Assembly (NCBI GenBank): GCA_045646845.1
Contig: JAZRLO010000031.1
Coordinates: 1-23,585 of the forward strand
DNA from: HGM04593 sp045646845
GTDB taxonomy: Bacteria > Bacteroidota > Bacteroidia > Bacteroidales > Bacteroidaceae
Direction of reading: 5' to 3'
DNA: 23,585 nucleotides
Shown here: positions 14,786 to 21,933 of the stretch, piece by piece
How positions within the stretch are numbered: position 1 is the stretch's first letter
Layout: each line of letters starts with the position of its first letter
Made by a program: the position numbers and the translations under genes
Notes under the pieces: generated by a model
The model's database searches: none
Told to the model about the DNA's origin: nothing
The model's input: the letters and a program-made list of their open reading frames with translations, nothing else

Positions 14786-15685
14786 ATGGAAGTAAAGCCC
14801 AATTCATTAAAAGCCTGGTTGCTTGCCGCAAGACCAAAGACATTGACAGGAGCTGCAACACCCGTGACCGTTGCCGGTGCATTGGCTGCCGTTACGCTTA
14901 ATGCTGCTGCACGCCCTTTTTCTTTTCTGCCGTTCGTGCTGTGCCTCTCTTTTGCTCTGATAATGCAGGTCGCCGCGAACTTCGTGAACGATTGGTACGA
15001 TTACAGGCGCGGAACGGACGGCGATGACCGTCTCGGACCCAAGCGTGCCTGTGCCGAGGGATGGGTGACACCGCGCGCAATGTTTGCCGCTACGTGTGTA
15101 GCATTGGCGGCGGCAATATGTGTAGGGTTGCCGCTGATAGCATACGGCGGATGGGAGATGCTGCTTGTGGGTGCGGCTTGTGCTCTGTTCTGCGTGCTTT
15201 ATACCACATTATTTTCATATATAGGCCTTGGCGACATGCTCGTGCTGCTGTTCTTCGGAATAGTCCCTGTGTGTGTAACATATTATCTGCTTGTCGGTGG
15301 GCTGCATTGGCAGGTGTTTCTTTTATCTGTCGGTACCGGGCTTGTGGTAGATTGTCTCTTGCTTGTGAATAACTATCGTGACCGTTTTACCGATGAGGCC
15401 TGCGGAAAGAAGACCATTGTCGTGCGCCTGGGTGGCGCGTGGGCCGAACGTCTCTATCTTGCCTGTGGAATCATCGGCATATCTTCGGCATTGCCGTTAT
15501 TGGTTCCGGGTGGATGGCCGCCGCTTCTTATGTTGCCTTATCTGTATCTGCATTTCACCTCATGGCGCAAGATGACAGCGATAGGCAAGGGGAGGGCTTT
15601 GAACGCCATTCTTGGTGAGACGGCAAGGAATATCGTGGTTTTCGGAATCTCGCTTTCCGCGGCGTTGCTTTGTTTGTTGGCGTGA
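14786..15685 (+). CDS. menA: 1,4-dihydroxy-2-naphthoate polyprenyltransferase
   Basis: This 299-aa integral membrane prenyltransferase of the UbiA superfamily attaches the isoprenoid tail to 1,4-dihydroxy-2-naphthoate, giving demethylmenaquinone. The first Mg-diphosphate motif, NFVNDWYDYRRGTD (about 67-80), and the second, VNNYRDRFTDEACGKKT (about 193-209), are both intact. The N-terminal AARPKTLTGAATPV is typical of MenA, as is IGLGDMLVLLFFG. About eight or nine hydrophobic helices can be counted. A TAAGTTTG box ends 5 bp before the ATG. The gene stands alone: it is divergent from the 53-aa gene and 208 bp ahead of groES. Confidence 0.95.
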   Translation: MEVKPNSLKAWLLAARPKTLTGAATPVTVAGALAAVTLNAAARPFSFLPFVLCLSFALIMQVAANFVNDWYDYRRGTDGDDRLGPKRACAEGWVTPRAMFAATCVALAAAICVGLPLIAYGGWEMLLVGAACALFCVLYTTLFSYIGLGDMLVLLFFGIVPVCVTYYLLVGGLHWQVFLLSVGTGLVVDCLLLVNNYRDRFTDEACGKKTIVVRLGGAWAERLYLACGIIGISSALPLLVPGGWPPLLMLPYLYLHFTSWRKMTAIGKGRALNAILGETARNIVVFGISLSAALLCLLA

Positions 15686-15806
15686 CATTTGCCATAATCT
15701 GATGCCGTATTGTGCTTTTAATGCTTTTCTCTGCCAAAATGTCTTGCCGGCAATGCCGCAATTCCGTTTTTTTGTTAATTTTGTCGTATAAACGGCGCAG
15801 AACACT

Positions 15807-15836
15807 TTTGGCACATTTTTCGTTATTGTAATTATG
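15807..15836 (+). promoter_or_regulatory. Possible groESL promoter
   Basis: TTTG (15807-15810), an 18-bp spacer and TAATTATG (15829-15836; one mismatch to TAnnTTTG) lie about 57 bp before groES. No CIRCE-type inverted repeat is visible, so HrcA control is not supported. Confidence 0.4.
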
Positions 15837-15893
15837 TGCGCATGCAGTTGCGCCCGGAACAGAAATAATGTATAACAGATAAAAATTTTAACT

Positions 15894-16166
15894 ATGAACA
15901 TCAAACCATTGGCAGACAGAGTGCTGATTTTGCCTCAGCCTGCAGAAGAGAAGACAATCGGCGGTATAATCATTCCTGATACAGCAAAGGAGAAGCCGCT
16001 TCAAGGTAAGGTCATTGCTGTCGGTAACGGCACCAAGGACGAGGAGATGGTGATTGCTGTTGGCGACCAGGTGCTTTATGGCAAATATGCCGGCAGTGAA
16101 CTGGAGTTTGAGGGTGAAAAGTACCTGATAATGCGCCAGAGTGACGTGCTTGCGATTCTTGGATAA
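15894..16166 (+). CDS. groES: Co-chaperonin GroES
   Basis: This 90-aa protein is the heptameric lid of the GroEL chamber. MNIKPLADRVLILP is the standard beginning. The mobile loop that docks onto GroEL is EEKTIGGIIIPDTAKEKP (about 18-35), and the chain ends YLIMRQSDVLAILG as expected. Length and order match the family throughout. It is cotranscribed with groEL, which starts 37 bp downstream. Confidence 0.98.
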   Translation: MNIKPLADRVLILPQPAEEKTIGGIIIPDTAKEKPLQGKVIAVGNGTKDEEMVIAVGDQVLYGKYAGSELEFEGEKYLIMRQSDVLAILG

Positions 16167-16203
16167 TGAATGATATTTTAACGGAAAAGTAAAGATTAAT
16201 AAT

Positions 16204-17841
16204 ATGGCAAAAGAGATTTTATTCAATATGGATGCCCGCGACCAGTTGAAGAAGGGCGTCGATGAACTGGCTAACGCAGTGAAGGTGACACTCGGTCCCA
16301 AAGGCCGTAATGTGATTATCGAGAAGAAGTTCGGTGCTCCTCACATCACCAAGGACGGTGTTTCTGTGGCAAAGGAGATTGAACTTGCCGACGCATACAT
16401 GAACACGGGTGCACAGCTTGTGAAGTCGGTAGCGTCAAAGACTAATGACGATGCGGGTGACGGTACTACAACCGCTACACTGCTTGCTCAGGCAATCATT
16501 ACCGAAGGTCTTCGCAATGTTACGGCAGGTGCGAATCCTATGGACCTGAAGCGCGGTATCGACAAGGCTGTGACAAAGGTTGTGGAGTCAATTAAGGCAC
16601 AGAGCGAAGAGGTCGGTGCAGACTATGACAAGATAGAACAGGTTGCGTCAATCTCCGCAAACAATGATGCTGAGATAGGAAAACTCATTGCTGATGCGAT
16701 GCGCAAGGTATCGAAAGACGGTGTCATCACCATCGAGGAGGCGAAGAGCCGCGACACTACAATCGGTGTTGTCGAAGGTATGCAGTTCGACCGCGGTTAC
16801 CTTTCGGCATATTTCATTACCAATACCGAGAAAATGGAGTGCGAGATGGAGAATCCCTATGTGCTCATATATGACAAGAAGATAACCAACCTAAAGGATA
16901 TGCTTCCCATTCTGGAGCCTGCGGTTCAGACGGGCCGTCCTCTGCTCATCATTGCCGAGGATGTGGAGAGCGAGGCTCTCACTACATTGGTGGTGAACCG
17001 TCTGCGTACACAGCTTAAGATCTGTGCGGTAAAGGCACCCGGCTTCGGTGACCGCCGTAAGGATATACTCGAGGATATCGCAGTACTTACAGGCGGTATC
17101 GTAATCAGCGAGGAGAAGGGTATAAAGCTTGAGCAGGCTACTCTTGAGATGCTCGGTACCTGTGGCAGAATAACCGTAAGCAAGGACAACACTACTATTG
17201 TTGACGGCAACGGAGACAAGGAGGCCATAGCACAGCGTGTGGCACAGATAAAGGCACAGATGTCTGCGACAAAGAGCGACTACGACAAGGAAAAACTTCA
17301 GGAGCGTCTTGGCAAGCTTGCCGGTGGCGTTGCAGTACTCTATGTAGGTGCAGCTTCAGAGGTTGAGATGAAGGAGAAGAAGGATCGTGTTGATGATGCA
17401 CTGTGTGCTACACGTGCGGCAATCGAAGAGGGTATCGTTCCCGGTGGCGGTGTTGCATATATCCGCGCCATCGATTCTCTCGAAGGTCTTGAGACTGTGA
17501 ACAGCGACGAGAAGACCGGTGTTGCCATCATCAAGCGCGCAATAGAGGAACCACTCCGTCAGATAGTTGCCAATGCAGGCAAGGAGGGTGCTGTAATTGT
17601 GCAGAAGGTTCGCGAGGGCAAGGGTGACTATGGTTATAATGCACGTGCCGATGTATATGAGAACCTTTTCGCAGCAGGTGTCGTTGACCCGGCCAAGGTA
17701 ACACGTGTCGCTCTTGAGAACGCAGCTTCAATCGCTGGTATGTTCCTTACAACAGAGTGCGTTATCGTAGAGAAGAAGGAGGATAAACCCGAGATGCCTA
17801 TGGGTGCTCCCGGAATGGGAGGAATGGGCGGTATGATGTAA
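16204..17841 (+). CDS. groL: Chaperonin GroEL
   Basis: This 545-aa protein is the tetradecameric ATP-dependent folding chamber. It has TLGPKGRNVIIEK near residue 30, the nucleotide site DDAGDGTTTAT (about 86-96), the apical-domain stretch AYFITNTEKMECEMENPYVL, the catalytic aspartate in RVDDALCATRAAIEEG (near 397) and the GGGVAY hinge. The C-terminal tail is the usual Gly/Met-rich GAPGMGGMGGMM. There are no gaps or unusual substitutions in visible motifs. Confidence 0.98.
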   Translation: MAKEILFNMDARDQLKKGVDELANAVKVTLGPKGRNVIIEKKFGAPHITKDGVSVAKEIELADAYMNTGAQLVKSVASKTNDDAGDGTTTATLLAQAIITEGLRNVTAGANPMDLKRGIDKAVTKVVESIKAQSEEVGADYDKIEQVASISANNDAEIGKLIADAMRKVSKDGVITIEEAKSRDTTIGVVEGMQFDRGYLSAYFITNTEKMECEMENPYVLIYDKKITNLKDMLPILEPAVQTGRPLLIIAEDVESEALTTLVVNRLRTQLKICAVKAPGFGDRRKDILEDIAVLTGGIVISEEKGIKLEQATLEMLGTCGRITVSKDNTTIVDGNGDKEAIAQRVAQIKAQMSATKSDYDKEKLQERLGKLAGGVAVLYVGAASEVEMKEKKDRVDDALCATRAAIEEGIVPGGGVAYIRAIDSLEGLETVNSDEKTGVAIIKRAIEEPLRQIVANAGKEGAVIVQKVREGKGDYGYNARADVYENLFAAGVVDPAKVTRVALENAASIAGMFLTTECVIVEKKEDKPEMPMGAPGMGGMGGMM

Positions 17842-17869
17842 TTCCTTCAATAAATACTTGTATTTGAGA

Positions 17870-17891
17870 GGTTGACTGAGAAGGCTCTTTT
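17870..17891 (+). repeat. Dispersed 22-bp element, copy B
   Basis: This matches 5957-5978 with two differences (GACTGAGAAGGCTCTTTT here). It follows the groEL stop by 28 bp and precedes a hairpin related to that after copy A. Confidence 0.6.
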
Positions 17892-17912
17892 TATTCGGAC
17901 CTCAACAATAAG

Positions 17913-17950
17913 GAGGGTGACCCACTTTTGCTTTTGGGTCACCCCCTTTC
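17913..17950 (+). terminator. Hairpin after groEL, probable terminator
   Basis: GGGTGACCCA (17915-17924) pairs perfectly with TGGGTCACCC (17935-17944) across a 10-nt loop, followed by a C/T-rich tail. It resembles the hairpin at 6057-6089, with paired (compensatory) changes in the stem. Confidence 0.7.
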
Positions 17951-18008
17951 CTTTAGGATTTCGGTGTGCTCCTGTGTAGGGGTGTTGGTGGGCCTTGCAT
18001 ATGGGCAT

Positions 18009-18033
18009 GAAAAAAGCCGCACTATGGCGGCTT
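18009..18033 (-). terminator. Terminator of the 57-aa membrane protein gene
   Basis: On the minus strand AAGCCGC (18033-18027) and GCGGCTT (18020-18014) form a 7-bp stem with a 6-nt loop, followed by a T-run. This is a clean intrinsic terminator 25 bp after the small gene. Confidence 0.9.
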
Positions 18034-18057
18034 GGTCTTGTTTATTCTTCTTTTATC

Positions 18058-18231
18058 TTATTTCAGGTACTTGACACCACATATGTAGATAATCAGTCCG
18101 AGGATGCTCATTCCGGCTGCACCGAAGTTGAAGAGGTTGCTGTTGTTCCACTCGTTTACAAAGCACAGTATAACAAAGATTGCGCCGATGATAATCAAAG
18201 CCAAGCCCAAATATTTTGCGAACTCTTTCAT
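18058..18231 (-). CDS. Small 57-aa membrane protein
   Basis: The protein starts MKEFAKYLGLALIIIGAIFV and ends LGLIIYICGVKYLK. It has two hydrophobic helices (about residues 8-24 and 38-53) joined by a short polar loop, NEWNNSNLFNFG, giving a hairpin-like inner-membrane topology. Proteins of this size and pattern are common and uncharacterised in Bacteroidales. The reading frame is closed by a strong strand-matched terminator, and the gene is divergent from the rpsF operon. No function can be assigned. Confidence 0.85.
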   Translation of the reverse strand: MKEFAKYLGLALIIIGAIFVILCFVNEWNNSNLFNFGAAGMSILGLIIYICGVKYLK

Positions 18232-18425
18232 TTTGGTATGTATTTTTATATTTTATTTATTCTATTCTTCTGCAAAGAAACACATAAATATTTATAGTAT
18301 GAAATTTTTTTTGAGAAAAAAGTTGTTGTGAGACAATTTTTGTAAAATTATGCGCTGTGTCGCTGTCTTGTGCCCCTTTATTGGTGACGCGAGGTTGCAA
18401 GGGGTCAAAAAGTAGAGCGGAATGC

Positions 18426-18456
18426 TTTGCAAAATAGAAAATTATGATTAACTTTG
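18426..18456 (+). promoter_or_regulatory. rpsF-rpsR-rplI promoter
   Basis: TTTG (18426-18429), a 19-bp spacer and TAACTTTG (18449-18456) are an exact fit to the Bacteroidota housekeeping promoter. Transcription should start near 18463, giving a leader of about 57 nt that contains two copies of TTATTTATTAATTAA. Confidence 0.9.
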
Positions 18457-18519
18457 CACCCGCGTTTGTGAAAACTGACGCTTAACCTTATTTATTAATT
18501 AACTTATTTATTAATTAAA

Positions 18520-18861
18520 ATGAATCAATACGAAACCGTTTTCATTTTAACTCCCGTTTTGTCTGATGCTCAGATGAAGGAAGCGGTAGAGAAGTTCAAG
18601 GGCATTCTCACTGCTGAAGGAGCTGAGATTGTCAATGAGGAGAATTGGGGCTTGAAGAAGCTTGCTTACCCCATTCAGAAGAAATCAACAGGCTTTTACG
18701 TGATGTTCGAATTCAATGCAGAGCCTAAGGTTATTTCAAAGTTGGAGCTGCAGTATCGTCGCGACGAGCGCGTTATCCGCTCTTTGGTTGTTAAGTTGGA
18801 CAAGTATGCTGCTGAGTATGCTGCCAAGAGAAGAAATTTAAAAGCTAATAAGGAGAATTGA
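18520..18861 (+). CDS. rpsF: Ribosomal protein bS6
   Basis: This 113-aa small-subunit protein binds the 16S central domain together with bS18. It starts MNQYETVFILTPVLSD, and ENWGLKKLAYPIQKKSTGFY and YRRDERVIRSLVVKLDKYA are characteristic. The C-terminal tail is short and basic. The start codon is preceded by A/T-rich sequence with no Shine-Dalgarno motif, unlike the next two genes. Its stop codon (18859-18861) lies 2 bp before the rpsR ATG. Confidence 0.97.
   Translation: MNQYETVFILTPVLSDAQMKEAVEKFKGILTAEGAEIVNEENWGLKKLAYPIQKKSTGFYVMFEFNAEPKVISKLELQYRRDERVIRSLVVKLDKYAAEYAAKRRNLKANKEN
18850..18855 (+). promoter_or_regulatory. Strong Shine-Dalgarno before rpsR
   Basis: AAGGAG lies 8 nt before the ATG at 18864. 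This decides the start against an upstream TTG at 18858. Such motifs are absent before nearly all other genes in this window. Confidence 0.85.
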
Positions 18862-18863
18862 TT

Positions 18864-19133
18864 ATGGCACAGACACCTTCAGAAATCAGATATTTGACAC
18901 CTCCTACAGTTGATGTCAAGAAGAAGAAATATTGCCGTTTCAAAAAGAACGGTATCAAGTATATCGATTACAAGGATCCCGAATTCTTGAAGAAATTCTT
19001 GAATGAGCAGGGTAAACTTCTGCCCCGTCGCATCACAGGTACTTCATTGAAGTTCCAGCGTCGTATTGCTCAGGCTGTTAAGCGTGCACGCCACTTGGCT
19101 TTGTTGCCTTTTGTTACTGATATGATGAAATAA
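18864..19133 (+). CDS. rpsR: Ribosomal protein bS18
   Basis: This 89-aa partner of bS6 on the small-subunit platform begins MAQTPSEIRYLTPPTVDVKK. The core KKYCRFKKNGIKYIDYKD, then LPRRITGTSLKFQRRIAQAV and KRARHLALLPF, is the family signature. A single Cys remains in YCRF, so the zinc-binding form is not present. In Bacteroidota, bS18 with bS6 and bS21 forms the pocket that hides the anti-Shine-Dalgarno end of 16S rRNA, as shown for Flavobacterium ribosomes. That makes the strong SD of its own gene notable. Confidence 0.97.
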   Translation: MAQTPSEIRYLTPPTVDVKKKKYCRFKKNGIKYIDYKDPEFLKKFLNEQGKLLPRRITGTSLKFQRRIAQAVKRARHLALLPFVTDMMK

Positions 19134-19134
19134 T

Positions 19135-19140
19135 AGGAGG
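19135..19140 (+). promoter_or_regulatory. Strong Shine-Dalgarno before rplI
   Basis: AGGAGG lies 7 nt before the rplI ATG, an optimal spacing, immediately after the rpsR stop codon. Confidence 0.85.
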
Positions 19141-19147
19141 AATAATT

Positions 19148-19594
19148 ATGGAGCTTATATTGAAAGAAGATGTAATCAACTTGGGTTACAAAGACGATAT
19201 CGTTAAGGTAAAGGACGGTTATGGCCGTAATTATTTGATTCCTACAGGTAAGGCTGTCATTGCTACAGAGTCTGCAAAGAAGGTTCTTGCTGAGAACTTG
19301 AGACAGCGTGCTCACAAGCTCGCTAAGATCAAGGCTGATGCTGAGGCTCTTGCTGCTAAGCTTGATGGCGTTTCATTGACAATCGCTACAAAGGTGAGCG
19401 CGAACGGCGCCATCTATGGTTCTGTAGGCGCAATCCAGATTGCTGAGGAACTTGCAAAGCTCGGTTTTGAGATCGATCGCAAGATCATCGCTGTTTCTGC
19501 AGCAAAAGAAATCGGTACTTACGAGGCTGTAATCAAGCTTCACAAGGAAGTATCAGCTAAGGTTTCTTACAATGTAGTTGCAGAGGCTGAGTAA
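19148..19594 (+). CDS. rplI: Ribosomal protein bL9
   Basis: This 148-aa large-subunit protein has the N-terminal rRNA-binding domain (MELILKEDVINLGYKDDIVK, then GYGRNYLIPTGKA at about 24-36). A long connecting helix rich in Ala/Lys (about 42-75) leads to the C-terminal domain ending in VIKLHKEVSAKVSYNVV. Order and length are as usual. It is the last gene of the ribosomal operon, with a strong terminator 26 bp downstream. Confidence 0.97.
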   Translation: MELILKEDVINLGYKDDIVKVKDGYGRNYLIPTGKAVIATESAKKVLAENLRQRAHKLAKIKADAEALAAKLDGVSLTIATKVSANGAIYGSVGAIQIAEELAKLGFEIDRKIIAVSAAKEIGTYEAVIKLHKEVSAKVSYNVVAEAE

Positions 19595-19619
19595 TATTGA
19601 CTTTAGATAATGCTTAAAA

Positions 19620-19649
19620 GCGACACCGGCCGGTGTCGCGTTTTGTTTT
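19620..19649 (+). terminator. Terminator of the rpsF operon
   Basis: A perfect 20-bp palindrome (GCGACACCGG at 19620-19629 with its complement at 19630-19639) is followed by TTTTGTTTTA. Confidence 0.93.
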
Positions 19650-19679
19650 ATGTATCTGTTGCAAAAAAAGTTCTCTTTC

Positions 19680-19711
19680 TTGTAACTTTGATTTATTTAT
19701 TGCTATATTTG
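19680..19711 (+). promoter_or_regulatory. Putative promoter of the btuB-btuG operon
   Basis: TATATTTG (19704-19711) fits the -7 box and lies just before the riboswitch. A TTG at 19680-19682 is 21 bp upstream, slightly wide. The start near 19717 would place the aptamer at the very 5' end of the transcript. Confidence 0.55.
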
Positions 19712-19712
19712 C

Positions 19713-19890
19713 AACGGAAAATGGTGTGGTCCTTACCTGCCGTAAGGGCCAGTAAAAGGGAATCCGGTTAGAATCCGGAACTATACCCGTAGCTGTAAGT
19801 TCCTTGTTGTCTGGGCATTCTGTTGCCACTGCTCTTCGGGGTGGGAAGGCGTCCGGGCGGAACAAGTCAGAAAACCTGCCATATTCGTTA
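19713..19890 (+). ncRNA. Cobalamin (vitamin B12) riboswitch aptamer
   Basis: The sequence shows the class-I cobalamin riboswitch core in order: AAAAGGGAATCCGGT and AGAATCCGGAACTATACCCG (P4-P5), then GTAGCTGTAAGTTCC, the GCCACTG box at 19825-19831, GGGAAGGC at 19843-19850, and the B12 box AGTCAGAAAACCTGCC at 19865-19880. It sits directly upstream of a BtuB-like receptor, so high adenosyl- or other cobalamin should shut the operon. Confidence 0.95.
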
Positions 19891-19900
19891 TGTTTTATAC

Positions 19901-19920
19901 AAACCCCGGGTAAGGGTTTT
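19901..19920 (+). promoter_or_regulatory. Expression-platform hairpin before btuB
   Basis: AAACCC (19901-19906) pairs with GGGTTT (19914-19919) across a 7-nt loop. It ends five bases before the btuB start codon and has no T-run. This fits a translational rather than a transcriptional switch; its exact coupling to the aptamer is inferred. Confidence 0.6.
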
Positions 19921-19924
19921 ATAA

Positions 19925-21910
19925 ATGCTTTTTATGTTAAGGTTTTTTTATCTTTTTGTTTGCGGTGCTTTGTGCTGTGTTGCGCCTGTGTCGGCTCAAG
20001 AGCAGGATACGTTGCGTTATCTGCTTCCTGAGGTCGATGCTGTCGGGGCTGTACTGCCAGTGACAGTGACATCGCCGGCTCCTTTGAAGTATGCGTCGCG
20101 TGATGCTATTACCCGTTTGGGGCATGCTGGTGTGGCCGATGTTCTCAAGTATATGTCGGGTGTCAGCGTGCGCGATTATGGCGGTGCTGGCGGCTTGAAG
20201 ACTGTGTCGGTGCGTGGAATAGGAGCCAAGCATACGGCTGTCAGCTATGACGGTATTGTGGTTGCAGATGCGCAGAGTGGTGTTGTTGATATCGGTCGTT
20301 TCCCGCTGAATAATCTCTCGGCTGTGACGTTGGCAGTCGGCCGGGGCGGCGGTGGTGTGCATAGTGCGCGCGAGTGCGCCGCATCGGCTTTGCTCTCGCT
20401 GCAGACGATGTTGCCGGCAATGACAACCACAAACATTGATGTCTGTGGCGGCTCTTTTGGTTATGCTGCGGCATCTCTTTATCATCGTTACAAGCAGCCT
20501 GCCGCCCGTTGGGGGTTGACGTTTAACGGTAACTATCTGAGGAGCGATGGAATGTATCCTTTTGACCTTGTCAATGCCGGGCTTGTTACGCGTGAAAAAC
20601 GGCGCGACAGTGATATCGATGCCCTTATGCTCGAGGCCAATGCCGATGTTTGGCTTGGTGACGGGCGGCTCGATGCCAAACTCTATGGCTATCTGTCGCA
20701 GCGCGGCTTGCCGGGGGCGGTCAACCTTTATAATAAAGAGAACCACGAGCGTCTGTGGAATAGGAATCTTTTCGCGCAGGCAAAATATAGGTGTGTGCTG
20801 GGCGATGTTTGGGATTTGCAGGCGCTTTTGAAATATGACTATAATTTCACGCGTTACCGCGAGGTTAGTGCCAATTACAGTGAGGGTGAGCAGGTGGATG
20901 TGAATATTCAGAACGAGTGTTACGCCTCGCTTGCCGCCCTTTGCACGCCGCTTGCAGGGTTGGAGGTGTCGCTTGCCGCCGATGCAGCATATACAATGCT
21001 CGAGAATAATTTCATCGACAGCAAGTCTCCGCGACGTTTTTCGTCGTGGGTTTCGGCCTCGGCCAATTATCAGTTGCGTGGTTTCAAGTTTTCAGCGTTG
21101 CTGTTAGCTACATATGTGGCCGATGAAGTGAAGAGTGGTGAGGGAATGTCTCCTTTCAACCGTATATCTCCGTCATTGAGTGTTGTTTATTCTCCATTCG
21201 AAAACGATATCCTGCATTTGCGCGCTTCGTTCAAAGATGCCTGTCGCGTGCCCACCTTTGCCGACCTCTACTATCTGCGCCTTGGAAATGTGGGGCTTAA
21301 ACCCGAGAAGGTCACTCAGTGCAATGTCGGTGCTACATTCCATCTACCGGGCGGCAATCTCCTGAAGAATCTTACCCTGTCGGCCGATGCGTATTATAAT
21401 AATGTGCGCGACAAGATTATTGCTCTGCCTACCATGTATGTGTGGCGAATGATGAATTTTGGCGAGGCTGATATCTGGGGTGCTGATGTAGATGCCTCTA
21501 TGACCATTGCATTGGCAAAAAGAGTGACGCTTATGCTTGCTGCCAATTACTCGTTCCTGCATGCTGTGGATGTTACCGATGCTTCGGCGAAGAATTATCG
21601 CCATCAGCTCCCATATACTCCGCGCCATTCAGGCTCTTTCACAATGTCAATAGAGAATCCTGTGGTCAATGTCTCCTATCTGCTCTCTGCGGTCGGTGAA
21701 CGTTATATGCTGCCGCAGAATACGCAGCGTAATCTCATGGAAGGGTATTTTGAACATGGTTTGTCGCTCAACCGCAGTTTTACGTTCGGTGGTGTGGGGG
21801 TACGTATGCAGGCCGATTTTCTCAATATTGCAAACCGGCAGTACGAAGTTATAAAGAACTATCCTATGCCCGGTTTTCAGTGGAGGCTTTCTGCACGTAT
21901 AGGCTTTTAA
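19925..21910 (+). CDS. btuB: TonB-dependent outer-membrane receptor, BtuB-like
   Basis: This 661-aa protein imports cobalamin across the outer membrane using TonB energy. It has a signal peptide (about 1-24, ending VSAQ), a probable TonB box region (LLPEVDAVGA) and a plug domain (about 55-165). The plug shows DVLKYMSGVSVRDYGGAGG, TVSVRGIGAKHTAVSYDGI and the following DIGRFPLNNLSAVTL. A beta-barrel follows, ending in the terminal aromatic of RLSARIGF. There is no N-terminal carboxypeptidase-like domain, so this is the compact BtuB type, not a SusC type. Cobalamin specificity rests on the upstream B12 riboswitch and the downstream BtuG-like gene. ATG 19934 is a possible alternative start. Confidence 0.93.
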   Translation: MLFMLRFFYLFVCGALCCVAPVSAQEQDTLRYLLPEVDAVGAVLPVTVTSPAPLKYASRDAITRLGHAGVADVLKYMSGVSVRDYGGAGGLKTVSVRGIGAKHTAVSYDGIVVADAQSGVVDIGRFPLNNLSAVTLAVGRGGGGVHSARECAASALLSLQTMLPAMTTTNIDVCGGSFGYAAASLYHRYKQPAARWGLTFNGNYLRSDGMYPFDLVNAGLVTREKRRDSDIDALMLEANADVWLGDGRLDAKLYGYLSQRGLPGAVNLYNKENHERLWNRNLFAQAKYRCVLGDVWDLQALLKYDYNFTRYREVSANYSEGEQVDVNIQNECYASLAALCTPLAGLEVSLAADAAYTMLENNFIDSKSPRRFSSWVSASANYQLRGFKFSALLLATYVADEVKSGEGMSPFNRISPSLSVVYSPFENDILHLRASFKDACRVPTFADLYYLRLGNVGLKPEKVTQCNVGATFHLPGGNLLKNLTLSADAYYNNVRDKIIALPTMYVWRMMNFGEADIWGADVDASMTIALAKRVTLMLAANYSFLHAVDVTDASAKNYRHQLPYTPRHSGSFTMSIENPVVNVSYLLSAVGERYMLPQNTQRNLMEGYFEHGLSLNRSFTFGGVGVRMQADFLNIANRQYEVIKNYPMPGFQWRLSARIGF

Positions 21911-21933
21911 TTAACCTTTAAATATTCAAGTTT

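Noticed and set aside
15743..15783. TAATTTTG box at 15776-15783 as the main groES promoter
   Set aside because: No TTTG lies at 18-19 bp upstream; the nearest TTG is 29 bp away. The box pair at 15807-15836 has better spacing.
17995..18297. Plus-strand 100-aa reading frame after groEL
   Set aside because: It is antisense to the 57-aa membrane protein, which has two clean helices and a strand-matched terminator.
19804..20031. Short reading frame overlapping the riboswitch
   Set aside because: It is built from conserved riboswitch bases and overlaps the start of btuB out of frame.
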